Shown piece by piece: positions 1-11,288 of a stretch of DNA of 64,000 nt. A model generated the notes under the pieces. The model was given only the letters and a program-made list of their open reading frames with translations. It was not told the origin of the DNA and searched no databases. A program made the translations under genes and the position numbers. The DNA comes from Gnomoniopsis sp. IMI 355080 (Eukaryota > Ascomycota > Sordariomycetes > Diaporthales > Gnomoniaceae), in NCBI GenBank assembly GCA_027946555.1, contig JAPEVC010000166.1, forward strand, positions 1 to 64,000, written 5' to 3'. The first letter of the stretch is position 1. Every line of letters begins with the position of its first letter.

Positions 1-3
1 CCC

Positions 4-1632
4 TCACCCTCTCCCTCTCCCTCTCCCTCTCCCCCTTCCCCTCGTCCCGTCCCAAGGTTTCGCCCGTACAGCCTCCACCTCTCGCCAAGCCGCCCTCGTC
101 TCTTCCGCAATCTGTCTTGGCGTCTTTCCCTCCACATCCCCCTCATCCATCAAAGCGTCCCAATTCTTCTCCAGCACAAGCACTTTTCCCGCCCTCCCGC
201 ACAAAACGGCCAGCATCGCGTCCTGTGCTCCAATGTTCTCCTCCACCCCGGAGACCGTCGCCCAGCCGAGATGCCCTACTCCTGCAGCAGCCTCATGAAG
301 CGGCGTCCGGCCCCTCTTGTTGCGAATTCGCACATCGGCGCCCCGGTCAAGAAGGAATTCCGCCGCCGGCACATGCGCGAGACACCGCGCGGCGAGGTGC
401 AGTGGCGTATTGCCAGCTTCATCCACAGCGTTCACGACGGCGGCGAGGTCTGTGCAGAGGAAGCGGGCGACGGCGATGGCGGCTCTATGTGTGATTAGGT
501 TGGGCGAGAGTGCATAGTGCAAGGGTGTCTCGCTGTACTCATCTGGAGCGTTGGTGAAGCGCGGATTCCCTGATTCTGTGAGTAACCGGAGCAGGGCCGT
601 GGTATCGGTGTGGATGTCGGCAGTATCGATACCAGCGTGAATGTCAGTCGAATCGGGGTCCAGGCCGAGCCAGGCACCGGGCCATCCCGCGGCCGCATAG
701 TGAATCGGCAGCCGACCAAACTGGTCTCGACAGGCCACGGCGTCCGTCATTTCCAGGCCACGCTGCGCATAATGCTCCATGAGGACCTGGATACCTGAAT
801 AATTTCCATAGAAGGCGGCGAGGTGCAGGAGCGTCAAATTCCTGGATATTCCGCTGTTGTCAAACAGGGAGCCGCGGATGTGGTGTGACCAGTCGCTCGT
901 CGTAGCGAGCGCATCGGCGCCCTCGTCAATCAGCCTTCGCAACAGCGCGGGTCCGGCACGCGCGATGGCGAGGCTGAGAACTGTTTCCCTCTTGGCAATA
1001 CTGTCGACTACGCTTGGGCCGCCAGTATCCCATTCTTTGTAGCCAACGCTGTCGCTCGCACACGCACCTCGGTCGAGGAGCAAGCCCATCAGCGCCTCAG
1101 ACAGATGAACCCGCTCGCGCGCCGCTGGCGCGTTGAATCGAGCTCGCCCAGCCGCCTCGTCCATCACCTCAGCCTGCTCTTTCTCTGCGCAAAACACCAG
1201 AAACGCAGCGGCCTCCAGGATGGGTGTGTGGCGGTTCGTGCTACTGCGGGCATGGACACTGGCCAGTGCAGGCTGCTCGTCGAGGAGATAACGGACTGTC
1301 TCGAGCGCACCATGGGCACATGCCACATGGAACAGCGGAGAGCCACGCTCATTGGGCAGCGGCGCGTCGGGCGTTGGGTGCACGGCCCAGTGTTCGAGCA
1401 GGAGACGCAGGGCTCCTGGCGTCGGCTGCTGGGCGGCGACGATGAAGGGGTCGAAGTAGCTTGGACATTCCGTATGCAGACCGTCGGGCTTTCGTGCGAG
1501 GTACCGCTGGATGGCAGGCAAGTCACCTCGCATGATTGGGTCGATGAGCCAGCTGTGCCACCAGTACTCGCCCAGGTGCGCCAGCTCCTCCTCGCTCGGG
1601 AGCCGGTAAGGATCGTCTGCATCGTCGTCCAT
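4..1632 (-). CDS. Ankyrin-repeat protein with Arg-Gly tail
   Basis: This is a 542-residue intronless frame starting at an ATG at 1632 and ending in TGA at 4-6. Ankyrin helices are visible from about residue 98 onward: GSPLFHVACAHG, RETVLSLAIARAG, LTLLHLAAFYG, GRLPIHYAAAG, SETPLHYAL, NTPLHLAARC and GRTPLHEAAAG, each followed by a leucine-rich second helix. These repeats are normally protein-protein scaffolds; no enzymatic domain is seen. The last residues are an (RG)n run encoded by a hexanucleotide microsatellite, and the stop codon lies directly behind it at the window edge, so the true end could differ if the assembly collapsed repeats. Partner and pathway cannot be told from sequence. Fungal ankyrin proteins of this layout are often annotated only as ankyrin-repeat protein. 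Confidence 0.85.
   Translation of the reverse strand: MDDDADDPYRLPSEEELAHLGEYWWHSWLIDPIMRGDLPAIQRYLARKPDGLHTECPSYFDPFIVAAQQPTPGALRLLLEHWAVHPTPDAPLPNERGSPLFHVACAHGALETVRYLLDEQPALASVHARSSTNRHTPILEAAAFLVFCAEKEQAEVMDEAAGRARFNAPAARERVHLSEALMGLLLDRGACASDSVGYKEWDTGGPSVVDSIAKRETVLSLAIARAGPALLRRLIDEGADALATTSDWSHHIRGSLFDNSGISRNLTLLHLAAFYGNYSGIQVLMEHYAQRGLEMTDAVACRDQFGRLPIHYAAAGWPGAWLGLDPDSTDIHAGIDTADIHTDTTALLRLLTESGNPRFTNAPDEYSETPLHYALSPNLITHRAAIAVARFLCTDLAAVVNAVDEAGNTPLHLAARCLAHVPAAEFLLDRGADVRIRNKRGRTPLHEAAAGVGHLGWATVSGVEENIGAQDAMLAVLCGRAGKVLVLEKNWDALMDEGDVEGKTPRQIAEETRAAWREVEAVRAKPWDGTRGRGRGRGRGRG
7..34. repeat. CCCTCT hexanucleotide microsatellite
   Basis: About four to five copies of a CCCTCT unit lie at the left edge of the window. 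On the minus strand they are read as alternating Arg-Gly codons that form the C-terminus of the ankyrin gene, so any change in copy number by six bases keeps the frame and only lengthens the RG tail. Confidence 0.85.
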
Positions 1633-3454
1633 ATTGAGGGTCCCTGAGTTTCACCGAGCGAGGTTTGCAGGAGGGACTTGCTTCTTGTGTCGGTCTTGCT
1701 TAGATTCATATATTATTTTTCTGGTGAGAGCGAAGGATCTGGATGGTTTACCCGCAACCCATAACGATGCCGCACTGCGGCAGCTGTACTGATTCGTCGT
1801 GTTGCTCCAGACTCAAAGTACCTTTTCGAGCTCGAACCTGGCTTGAGTGTTTCCAGACATTATGAAGGACACGTCGGTGACATATTGTTTGACCGAGCAT
1901 TATCCGCAGAGCGGTGGTTCTAGCTCGAATTGGCTGTCTGATGGGTCGAGTGCACCAGATTTGCTACAGGCTAACCTTTCCAAGGTTGTGAGTCGAGGTC
2001 TGTAAGGGACAGTCGAACAAAAATACAATGAATGTGGAGATGCAAATACGAAATTATTCAATTAGGATGCAATAAGTTGGTCGGACAAGTCATGTCTAGC
2101 TGGAAGCACTACATTTGGTGAGCCATAAGATCAGAACATGAGCATATTGCTCCTCCAGGCTTTGCACTCTGCTAAGAATCGAATGGACTTGGTCGGTCGC
2201 CAGCCGCCAGCTTCATGGATTCGGAAAGGCTTGTTCTCAGCTCCACGCCCAACGTCCTGTGCCAGATGGTTCAAAGGGACCATTTGTTCGGCAGTTTTTG
2301 TTGATGACGTTGTTTGTAGCTCTGCCAGTCAAAGTATTCCGGGTAGCGCAATGGTCCGAATAAGATCCACTGGTGTTTCGCCTCCGGGACCGCTGCCGAG
2401 ATTGTGCCAGAACTTTAAATGAACTTCATCCCGTTCGAGTCCTCACTTGACCATGCCTCTTCTCTATTTTCGCCATGCGCAACGTCTCGCCCGCAATCGA
2501 TCAGGCGGGAGACGTCTTCCATCCGAGGTGCGAATGACCTGATGTGTGCGCATGTTGTGCCATGGGCACACCGGGAGGGTGCAGGACTTTTCTTTTTCTG
2601 ACATCCGTGCTTCTCTCCTGTTGTTTCTCACATAGCGAAACCGCATCCATCTGACTGGCGCGCAGTGACTCACTATACTCCGTACTCTCCATCCTTGGCC
2701 ATGCACGGGTATCGTATCATCCCCAATGCCGTGCATTTGAGCCCAGGACACATGTTGGCATTACCGCGACAAGCGCATGCGTCTTGGGAAAATCCTCTCT
2801 CGTCATTTTTCAGTCTATCGACCTAGGATAATATTCGTTCGTGGTCGCGGGGTACACCGCCAGAGCCACTCTGCGGTCCTCAGCTCACTATCGCGGGCCA
2901 CAATGGCGAAACTTCAGTCGTCTGCGAACCCACCTGTGCTTGTTGGCACTGGAGCCACGCATACCCAACAGGCTCGCGAACCCCTGACGGCCCCCAGACT
3001 CGATGCGGGATGGCGCGGGTGTTTCTCGTTTCTTGCGATCCAGTCGGCAGTGGCTCCACTTTGGACGTTCCAGCGGTGAACTGCTTGTCGTTCGGTACGG
3101 GACTCCGCTTTTTAAGTTTCCAGCCCTCGGGAAACACTTGATGACATGCGTGGAGGTGGAAGGCGATTTTCTATGCCAAGTTTAGTATATATCGACATGT
3201 TGCGCGTCACGGAGAAGTCTCCGTCCTTCCCATTTCTGATTCTTGCTTTATGCCGTCAAGCGATGGTAATCTCATATATCGGAGATTGCACACACACACC
3301 TTGTCTTGGTTACACTCAGAGCACACATCTTCAGGCTAATGTGAAGAAGTCATCTTACCGAAGTCCGATATTTCTTTAGACTTGCACACGCGACTTTGAC
3401 ACCTGTCAGAAGCCAGCACTTTTCCTCTATTTTCCATTCTGAACCACTGTCGAC
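1633..3454. other. Intergenic, no gene recognised
   Basis: About 1.8 kb between the start of the ankyrin gene and the next candidate gene. Several open frames of 60-100 codons occur on both strands, but none shows a recognisable domain, a splice pattern or protein-like composition. A short CA run lies near 3290-3300. It must hold the promoters of the two divergent neighbours. Confidence 0.5.
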
Positions 3455-4000
3455 ATGTCGGGCTTCATCGCCGTGAGCGTGAGCCTCATCGGTTTGTCCG
3501 GGGTGTTGTTCACCCTGGCGATTTTCGTCCAGATGATTTTGTCATTCCCAGCCATGTTAAGCAGCAATTCGCAAACATACGTCCAGCAGCAGCGGAAGAC
3601 ATACCATATCAGCGCCAGCCTCGAGCCCGAATTTGAAGAGATGGAGATGAATGTGGATGCAGAGCTAGAATATGAGCAGGAGCAGGAGGAATATGACGAT
3701 TCGGTGGAAAGATGGATTGACGTCGTTGACGAGGCGATGACCAATTTCAGCCCAAGTTCCGAAATCACACAAAGATCGCAAAGGAGGAGATCTGTTGGCT
3801 CACAGCGAGCAGAGCCAATCACGAGGGGACGGCCACGGAGGCGGAGACGGAGGGCCGGGACAATCAGACCGGCACTACGCTCGAAGCCCAGCACATGGCA
3901 GTCCAACGACCAGAAGGACTACGGTTTCGAGGTGGAGCAAGTGCCAACTCAGGACAGGCGGCACTGCAACCCAGCCTGGCGCAACCGCATGGCGTGCTGA
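3455..4000 (+). CDS. Small acidic membrane-anchored protein, unknown
   Basis: This 181-residue frame begins with a good ATG context (GTCGACATGTCG) behind a pyrimidine-rich leader. Residues about 5-32 form one hydrophobic membrane segment. They are followed by a Glu-rich acidic stretch (about residues 62-90) and an Arg-rich stretch (about residues 125-135). No family is recognised. The C-terminal third is uncertain because the next frame, about 3895-4083, also reads as low-complexity Ser/Pro/Ala protein, so an unseen intron near 3780-3900 could change the tail. An antisense frame over the same interval (3427-3906) is judged a shadow. The single TM plus charged tail suggests a membrane anchor, but function is unknown. 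Confidence 0.45.
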   Translation: MSGFIAVSVSLIGLSGVLFTLAIFVQMILSFPAMLSSNSQTYVQQQRKTYHISASLEPEFEEMEMNVDAELEYEQEQEEYDDSVERWIDVVDEAMTNFSPSSEITQRSQRRRSVGSQRAEPITRGRPRRRRRRAGTIRPALRSKPSTWQSNDQKDYGFEVEQVPTQDRRHCNPAWRNRMAC

Positions 4001-5021
4001 AGGCGCCGGCGCCAACGCCATCATCAGACGACGTCTGCGAACTGTCCCCACGATCGTCGTGCAGACCAACGCGTGGATATTAGAATGGGAACCGGGCAAG
4101 GAGAACGACGAAACAAGACGAATTATAAGAAGTTAGGACGACAGCATGGACTGGACTGTGCACTGTTTTCTCTGTTCAAAGATACCAAAGCGACTGAATC
4201 AATTTCATTCTTTTTATTGCGGTCCAAATTAAACGCAAATTGGACTGGAAAATTTCTTCAAGGCACAGAAATATTGCAAGTGAAGCCTCTTGAAAATTCA
4301 GTCTACTACTTGAGACTTATTCTCGGTCAAGTGGACGAGGGCAGCATGATACACCATCTCGACCACGGAGATGCGCCTGCGAATTTGGGTCTCTTCACGG
4401 GCACTGCGTTGATCATGTACGCGGGGACATCGGCTCATTTCTGGTCTAATAATAGTTGATGCTCGAAATGGCACCCCATCCGATAGCTGGTTGTAGACGC
4501 GCAGGTGGCCAGCATGAAACAAGGCGCATCTTGTTCCGAGATATTAGTCCAAACCCCCTTGCCTTGCAGCAATCGTCCGAAATTCAACAAGACGATCCGT
4601 AACACTTGCCCCTCCATTGTGATCTGGTATGAACATATGCAGCAGTAGCATTACTCGTGGCTGTTCGCAGCCGTTTGGAGTCGTTCTAGTTTGCACGCCT
4701 TCAGAGTGTATGTTTGGCGTTTGGCGTCCTTTGCTTCTATGAGCATTGTAAACAATCACTAAGCCAAACACTGGGAACTTTGTTCGGTATGAAAATGATT
4801 ATGCATTTGAACATATCTTGAACACTAGAACTTTGGTCCCTCGCGAAGGAGTTTTGTCACACAACTATTCCCCGCTGGCTATGCTTCAAGCTAATAGCCT
4901 CCTTTGAGTGTCAACAGGTAATTCCCCGGACCTTGAATGCCCACAAGCCCTATACTCACGTCTATGATTTCCAATCACTGTAAATATCTTTAATAAATTA
5001 TATTCCCCCATTCATGGCCCT
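4001..5021. other. Intergenic, 3' regions of two convergent genes
   Basis: About 1 kb between the end of the small membrane protein and the stop codon of the MFS gene. Only short overlapping frames are present and nothing is recognised. The stretch 4980-5020 is AT-rich with AATAAA-like sequence (taataaattata), fitting 3' processing of the transporter read on the minus strand or of the upstream gene. Confidence 0.45.
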
Positions 5022-6941
5022 TTAATTCTTTCCGGAGTTGATAGTCCATGTCCTCGTGAGCTCGATGCTCTTCATACTCTTGTTATCATCGTCTTCACGC
5101 ATGGCTGCGTCAAGTTTGCCTGCGCTCCAAAGTCTCATGCGTTTGCCGTACTTGTAGACAAATGGCAGCATCAGACTGAAGAGAGCCATGATGGCAGCGT
5201 AAATGCCAAACGTCTTGAGGAAGCCAAGGTCCAAGATCATGTCCGCAGACTTGAAGCTGATCAGGAAACCTGCAATCAGGCGGAAAGACGACATAGTCAC
5301 GAGGACAGGCCTGTGATTGATGTTAGCGCGAAGATCTTTGTTACTCTTGGGGAAAAGTCTTGATGATAAAACTTACCCAGCATAGTTGGGGTAGCTCTCA
5401 ACCAGATACACGCTCACAAGGGTGTTCATGGTCAAGCCACCAAACCCGATCAAGAAGAAGCCACCAAGCAGGAATCCAAGAGGCCTCTCAGCCGTGTGGT
5501 CACCCGCATATCCGAATAGCAAGGGTCCAACGATGCCAGCGATCAAGGGGAAAGCCAAGCTGATGAGATGCGACTCGGGCTCCCTCTGACCTCCATTCCT
5601 CTTGGCCTGCCAGTTGGAGATCTTGTCGGCAAGGAACCCGCCAAAGAACCATACAAACGGCGTAGCTACGACAATAGGGAGGACCACTAGGCCGAGTTGG
5701 TTGAAGTTGAGCTTCAAGCCGAGAATGATGGCCGCGGCATTTTGCTGCGTAGCAGACAATGCGCCGACGAAGATCGAGTTGAGAGCAATGACCCACGCGA
5801 CGTTGGGGAAGAAAGTGGCCTTGAAGGTTTCTGTGACCGACTTTCTGGCGAGACCCCACTGTGTCTTGACAGCAAAAAGGCCAAAGTCGTCCTTGTTTGA
5901 GCGGTAACCGTGCTTGGCATAGTCCAATCGTGGACGGGTCTCGCCGGGACGAAGCTGGTATACCTCCTGGCCGGCTGTAGCACTTGTCAGTAATGTTTTC
6001 TATGTATATCATATCCAATCAAGGAGAGTTCTAGGGTTCATACCAAGCTCTTCACGGGACCGTTCCCACCTGGTCTCTGGCACAAGGAATATCATGGCGA
6101 TCCAAGCAGCGATACCGACGGCTGAAGTGATATAGTAGATGTATCTCCAGCTAAGCTTGACCACGATGATGGGGCTAGTGACTCCAATGGCGACGATAAA
6201 GATGCCCTGACCAGCGGCGACGAGAGAAAATGCTTTGTTTCGCTGGTGGATGAACAGCATGTCCTGCAAAATGAGCGGAATCAGGGCCTCGACAGCTCCG
6301 GCTCCGAAACCCTGGAAGACTCGTGCAGCGATGTGACTGTTCAGACTTGTGCTGAATCCAGCCCAGAGACCTCCGGCCCAGGCCATCACACCAGCAAAGA
6401 GGATGACGGGTCGTCTGCCGTACGCGATGGACAGAGGCACCAGGATATAGGATGCAAGACCGTTGACCAGAATAGGTAGTGTCGAGATGAGGTCGACCTT
6501 GGAAATTGGAGGGCCTCCGAGACCGTTGAGCAGCTGAAGCGGGTCTGAGGGCTTGCCTCCTGGGGTACTGAAGCTGAGAGTGCTGAGGTCGATTTGTCCG
6601 AGAATCTTGGGATCGATGCCAGCGTACTCGAGGACGAAAATGGGGACCAAAGCACCGATAATGGCCTCGGCTGAGAGTGCTAGGGCGCCAAAGAGCGAGA
6701 GGGTCACGATAGCGGCCCACTTCCTCCATTCGGGTAGGTTGAGAGGATCCTTCGGGTCGGGCGTAGGCATAGGGACGCAACGCATCGTGCTTCCCTCGAA
6801 TAGCTGTGTCGTACCAACCACCTGGGAACCGGTCTCCATGGTGGTGGGCATGTTCTTGGCCAACAAGACCTCGTCCATACTATCCCGCTCGCGCACCTTG
6901 ACCCCCAGCGGGGCCGAAATATTCTTGACTGTGCTTGCCAT
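5022..6941 (-). CDS. MFS transporter, DHA1-like
   Basis: Three exons are supported: 6044-6941, 5377-5974 and 5022-5310. Introns are 5975-6043 (donor GTATGA, acceptor CTACAG) and 5311-5376 (donor GTAAGT, acceptor CACAG). Joined, they give 594 residues in one frame. The N-terminal cytoplasmic part ends in DPKDPLNLPEWRKW, a block typical of fungal DHA1-type drug/polyamine/cation transporters, and leads straight into the first membrane segment. GRRPVILF is the inter-TM2/3 motif-A region, and a central loop separates two six-helix halves. It is expected in a membrane as a proton-coupled exporter. The substrate cannot be deduced. The length is a little above the usual 500-560 because of the 70-residue N-terminus. 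Confidence 0.9.
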
Positions 6942-8698
6942 ACTTGCTGTCTCGACCGGCGACGACTACGCCTGCGTGTATGGAGGTGGGTGGATGGAGG
7001 TTATCGGAAGAGAACTTAAAATAAAATAAAACTCGTACCACGAAAAGACAAGGGCGAGCTCACCATGATAAATGCCTACATCACCTACACATCAATGTGA
7101 TACATGTGCAGTGTCCTGTCTCTTGGATTGCCCTATTGGGGTATTAGCGCGATGTTTTGTGTCGCGAATGATATACTCCAAGTTGCGCTAAGTTTCGCCG
7201 CCGTCCGAAGTTTTACAGTTTCCCGGCCCCCGGAATCTGAAGCAGACGCCCGGAATTCACCAATCATTCTGACCAGGCACTTCCCAACGTGTTTGATGAA
7301 ACAAGAACTTGCCTGGGTTCTCTCTGCATGCACCGCTCCCAGCACTGCCCGGTCTTGTTGATCAGGCCAAACAACAAAGCTACCATCCGTTCATTCGTGA
7401 AAGGAGATCACGTTTTGCCCCGTGTCGCCACCGAGCGCTTAACAGATGTGACAGATAATCTTGAATGAGGTGATATAGTGTAGGTACATGGAACAGGCCA
7501 GTGCGTCTCATAATTCATCCCTCGGTTTCCTGTAGACGTTGCCAGTTATGGTGTTGCCACTAGTCAGACTGCATAGTGAACAAGCACGAGGTCAGTCTAC
7601 AAGCCGCCGAGGCCTGGCCCTCCTTTCTCAATCGCCGCATCGACGGTCCATTTTGAGGATGAAGTCGACCTCGCATCGCCTCCCAAGGAGGTCAAAGCCG
7701 TTTGCAAAGCGCCGCTTCCCGAGGCTATGCCCTATTTCTCATGACCTCATACTTTCCTGTAACTGTGTACGCCCGGTGCAAAGCGTGTGGCTGTAATTTG
7801 GAAAGTTCCTCAGATCTAAGCGAAGGGGATTGGCCATGCATGAATGATCGAATCTTCGGATTATTGTCATCCATGGATACCATTGTAGTACAAAATAAGG
7901 TTCTCTTGATGATCCACCGCGAGACTAAGATGCGCTCCAAGTGACTCGTCGATCTCCCGCATCTGCACCGCTTTTTATCAATGGACAGTGGAATCGTGGT
8001 GGAAATTTTTAATCTCGCTGCGACAGAAAATGGACGCCGAGGTATGGATCAGCCCAATCTTTCACTCTGGTACATTCAGGGTGAGTTGGAATGCTACCCT
8101 GCTTTTCGTGTGGTCTGCCAACCGTCCAGTGACTATCAACCTAGGTACTCGGACGTGTTTGACCCTTCACAACCAAGTCGACCACAACTTTGAAACACGT
8201 CAATGTAGGCCAATGGCTCGGTTTGGTTATTTTTTAAGGGGTCCAGAGTCTGATGGTGTATTGATGCTTCAACCCCTTCAATTTGCGAATTATCAGACCA
8301 GGTACCTAATTCTCAAAAACTAATGCTCGGGCGAGCCGGCAAGTCTTCCAAGCGGTCTACTCAGGTGTCTGTAGCTTGAGCAGCATGTGATACAACTAAA
8401 TGAAGATAAGAGACCTCGGGAAATTTCTGAAAGAGGCCGTTTCCAATGCCTGGCTATGGTCTATGCCAATTGGATGAAGCTTCAAGCCTAGGTCGGTGGA
8501 GATATAAATTCACTGGCCCCATTGGGATCAGTGCGCCATGAAGCTGCCATGGTGAGCTTCAGCCGATATTTTTTCAACTGTTTCTGCTCTTTTCTATCTA
8601 TAAAAGCAGAGTACGAGCCTGACTGATCAATGCAGTCTCCATTATACTGACGCCCTAAGGGCGAACCTAGATACTCTGTAGTCTTCGCCATGGGCCCA

Positions 8699-8708
8699 TA
8701 CCTAGGTA
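8699..8708. repeat. TACCTAGGTA palindrome
   Basis: First exact copy of the recurrent intergenic palindrome in this window; an imperfect relative (AACCTAGGTA) lies about 560 bp to the left. Confidence 0.8.
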
Positions 8709-9523
8709 GTTTGCTAGACCTTGGAAATCTCAACCTTGGGAGGAGCCGATGGAGCCAGGCTACTATAGGTGAATCAATTGTGACCATTGATGACGAACAT
8801 CATCAAGAGAGATTATATGAGCACAAGAACATATCTCAAGTCACGCCATCTAGACATAACCTTGGAGTCTTTGACAACTTTGATTCGACCTCGCACGGTT
8901 TCCTTGCATAAAGTTGTATAGTTTTAAGTCATGTATTCGGTGGTCAACGTTGCTAGCGTTGAGACAACCTTAATTAGTAGTTAATTATCAAAATACAAAA
9001 GTGAGCTACTTGAATCATTTCGTCTATAGTCTGTGGATCAGATAACCTTCAAAGGCGACTTCGAGATGTCGTTTCAGGGAACATTTTCTGCCGAGAGGTG
9101 TATTATCAAATATGGAACTACCGTATCACAGTCTTTCCCAAAATATTGGCTTTTGAGATACCGAAACAGCCCAGCTTAGCATGAAAAAGTTACCTCCAAG
9201 TTGAATCTGCTGTAGGATGTCGTGAACCAATCGAATGGATCGCCTGGGTGACCTTCGTACCAAAAGTCTACTCTAAGCCATGCAAAACCTTCAACACTTC
9301 GCGTCAGTTGGGCTGGCATATTTATATCGGATAATATACAAAGCTTCTTTATGAAATTGGCACTCTATACTCGCTAAGATTATTTCACATTGCTTGCATG
9401 GGATTTGTTTGCAAAATGCTTAGGTGAACGTCGCCTCCAGCATCAAACTCCTAGTTGATGACTTGACTTATGGTCTACTCTCACGCGGCTAACTAGTCAG
9501 CCGTGGATCCATCGGGATAGAAG

Positions 9524-9543
9524 ATACCTATCTAGATAGGTAT
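9524..9543. repeat. 20-bp perfect palindrome ATACCTATCTAGATAGGTAT
   Basis: The sequence equals its own reverse complement over 20 bases. It has the same TACCTA...TAGGTA ends as the 10-bp palindrome but with a TCTAGA centre, so it looks like an expanded relative. It can form a hairpin or cruciform. Confidence 0.8.
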
Positions 9544-10307
9544 ATACATCACTGCAATTTCCAGGTAGCTAATAGTTTTATTCATCTGCACGTTGCCCAG
9601 GTTTGGTTGGTCAAGCGAATATCCACTCGAGACAGATAGTGACCACTAGTGGTGTAGATTTGTATAAAAACAATGATCAGATGTCTCAAAGTAGCAGTGA
9701 TTACTAGAGTAAGCAGCGTAGAACGCGACTGACCTCTTGAATGCCCTATGTTCAAGATCACCATGACACTACCTAATCAACTTTCCAAAATCAGCAGTGT
9801 TGCTCTCTCTGCCCTCAGCTAAAGTAATATCCGAATAGCTTCACTGGGGCATCACAGGGCCTGCATCACCGATTGAATACTGAATGAAGCCCCAGAGTGG
9901 CAATACTCGCAGTAGCTCGAATAGGGTCCAAGATTAGACATCCAGAGTGCGCCTGCTTGGGAACATACCCTACTTGGAGCAGGCTGCATACACCAGAGAC
10001 GTCCAAACCCAGTCAAGAAGACAGCTGCTTCAGCCGCCCGTTACCATGGAACCCGCTATGCCCGAACAATTGGAACCTGCAAGTAACAAAAAGAATGTGG
10101 TCGTACGCTTGAAAAGTCCACGAGTTGGGACTAGTAGGGGTTGGCGCACACTATGTAACTCTGACGTAGATGATCCTGAGCCGCGTTCGACCTCGCGTTC
10201 GAACTTCGATGAAAAGACCCTTAAAATGTGTTTTGTATCCCAAGCTCAAACTTCGACTATTCCCAACCTGAGAATTTACCAATACAATTTCCTCGAATCC
10301 GTCAAAA

Positions 10308-10945
10308 ATGTCTGCCCTCCGCACCACTCTGCTCCGCTCATCATTGTCTCGCCGGCTTGCCTCGTCCGCCCCGCGAAGATCGTACGCCTCCCAAGGCGGA
10401 CCAGAATACCCAACACCGAAAGCAGAAGGTTTCAAAGGAGTCCCGATGTGAGTGCTATGAAATATTGGATTGGCCAAAGCTACTGCTTGCTCTTCGACGT
10501 CAAAAGTGTGATCTCGCACAGTCAACTGATCTTATTTCACAGCGCCATAGGCATTGTCGCTGTCGTAGTTCCAGGAAGTCTTTACCTTTTGAACAGCAAA
10601 CAGGAGCACATCCAGCACAACGACCACGAGGGCCAAAAGAGCATCCACGGAACATTGACCAAGGTCGAGAAGAGCAAGAAGCCGGGAGGCGGGAAACTAC
10701 TAGGGGTTGACGATGTCGTGACAACCAAGCCTGAGGATGTCGACCATCACTTACCTGCGGATGCTCCGAACCACCCAGTCAACAGAGAGAAGGTGCGTGA
10801 CGGATCAAAAATAACCCGCCCAAAGAGTTTTCGAGCCTTACTACTGTATGGACACTCACTGATTATATGTTTTTGGTTCCAGATGGAGACTGCGATGCGG
10901 CAGAAGCCCGCGTCGAAACGAGTTGACCCAATCAAGAGTGTCTGA
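10308..10945 (+). CDS. Small mitochondrial inner-membrane-type protein
   Basis: Three exons are read: 10308-10447, 10543-10792 and 10883-10945. The introns start with GTGAGT and GTGCGT and end in CACAG and TTCCAG; the joined frame gives 150 residues. Residues 1-28 (MSALRTTLLRSSLSRRLASS onward) are Arg/Ser-rich, free of acidic residues and carry an RRSYAS processing-like site, as expected for a mitochondrial presequence. Residues about 48-63 (AIGIVAVVVPGSLYLL) form one membrane helix. The rest is hydrophilic and Lys/His/Asp-rich. I know no function for this layout. A longer unspliced frame runs through the introns from a GTG at 9947, but the splice signals, the presequence and the frame change across intron 1 argue for the spliced model. 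Confidence 0.82.
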
Positions 10946-11288
10946 GAATAGTGGCTAGCAAGAAGACCTTGGCAGACGCTCCCTCAATTCAACGTTGGAT
11001 CCTTGTCTCTGATGCCTGGGCTTTCGGTTAATACGGACCAAGAGGTCATGGCTGAGAAGCAAAGACTGAAGGACTGCTGCTTGGCGAGGGCCATGATTCT
11101 GCCCGGCTGGCTAGATATCGGTTAAAAGCATTCCATTGTCGACCGACCCAAGTTGCCTAGAATCAGCCTTCGCCACAATACGAATGTACATCTTGCCACG
11201 GTTGCCGACCCGACTTCTTGCCGATATGTCCCTGTTGACCGCCCACCAACATGTTACAAATACGAAAAAAGAAATAGAGGTTTGCTGG
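10946..11288. other. Intergenic, nothing recognised
   Basis: About 340 bases between the stop of the mitochondrial protein gene and the last readable codon of the decayed minus-strand gene. No motif is seen. Confidence 0.4.

Larger units (their letters stand above)
6942..10307. other. Long intergenic stretch, no gene recognised
   Basis: About 3.4 kb, the longest gene-free stretch on the left side. Reading frames are short and none is protein-like. It contains one exact TACCTAGGTA palindrome (8699-8708), a related AACCTAGGTA near 8139 and a 20-bp perfect palindrome at 9524-9543. It could hold a decayed element, but I see no transposase or reverse-transcriptase motif. Confidence 0.5.

Noticed and set aside
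3427..3906. Antisense frame opposite the small acidic membrane protein
   Set aside because: It mirrors the Glu-rich codons of the plus strand as Ser/Cys-rich sequence and has no recognisable domain.
6942..10307. Transposable element in the long left intergenic stretch
   Set aside because: No transposase, integrase or reverse-transcriptase motif and no terminal repeats were found by eye.
9947..10945. Long open frame (332 codons) through the mitochondrial protein locus
   Set aside because: It begins with GTG, passes through two well-supported introns and reads the presequence exon in the wrong frame.
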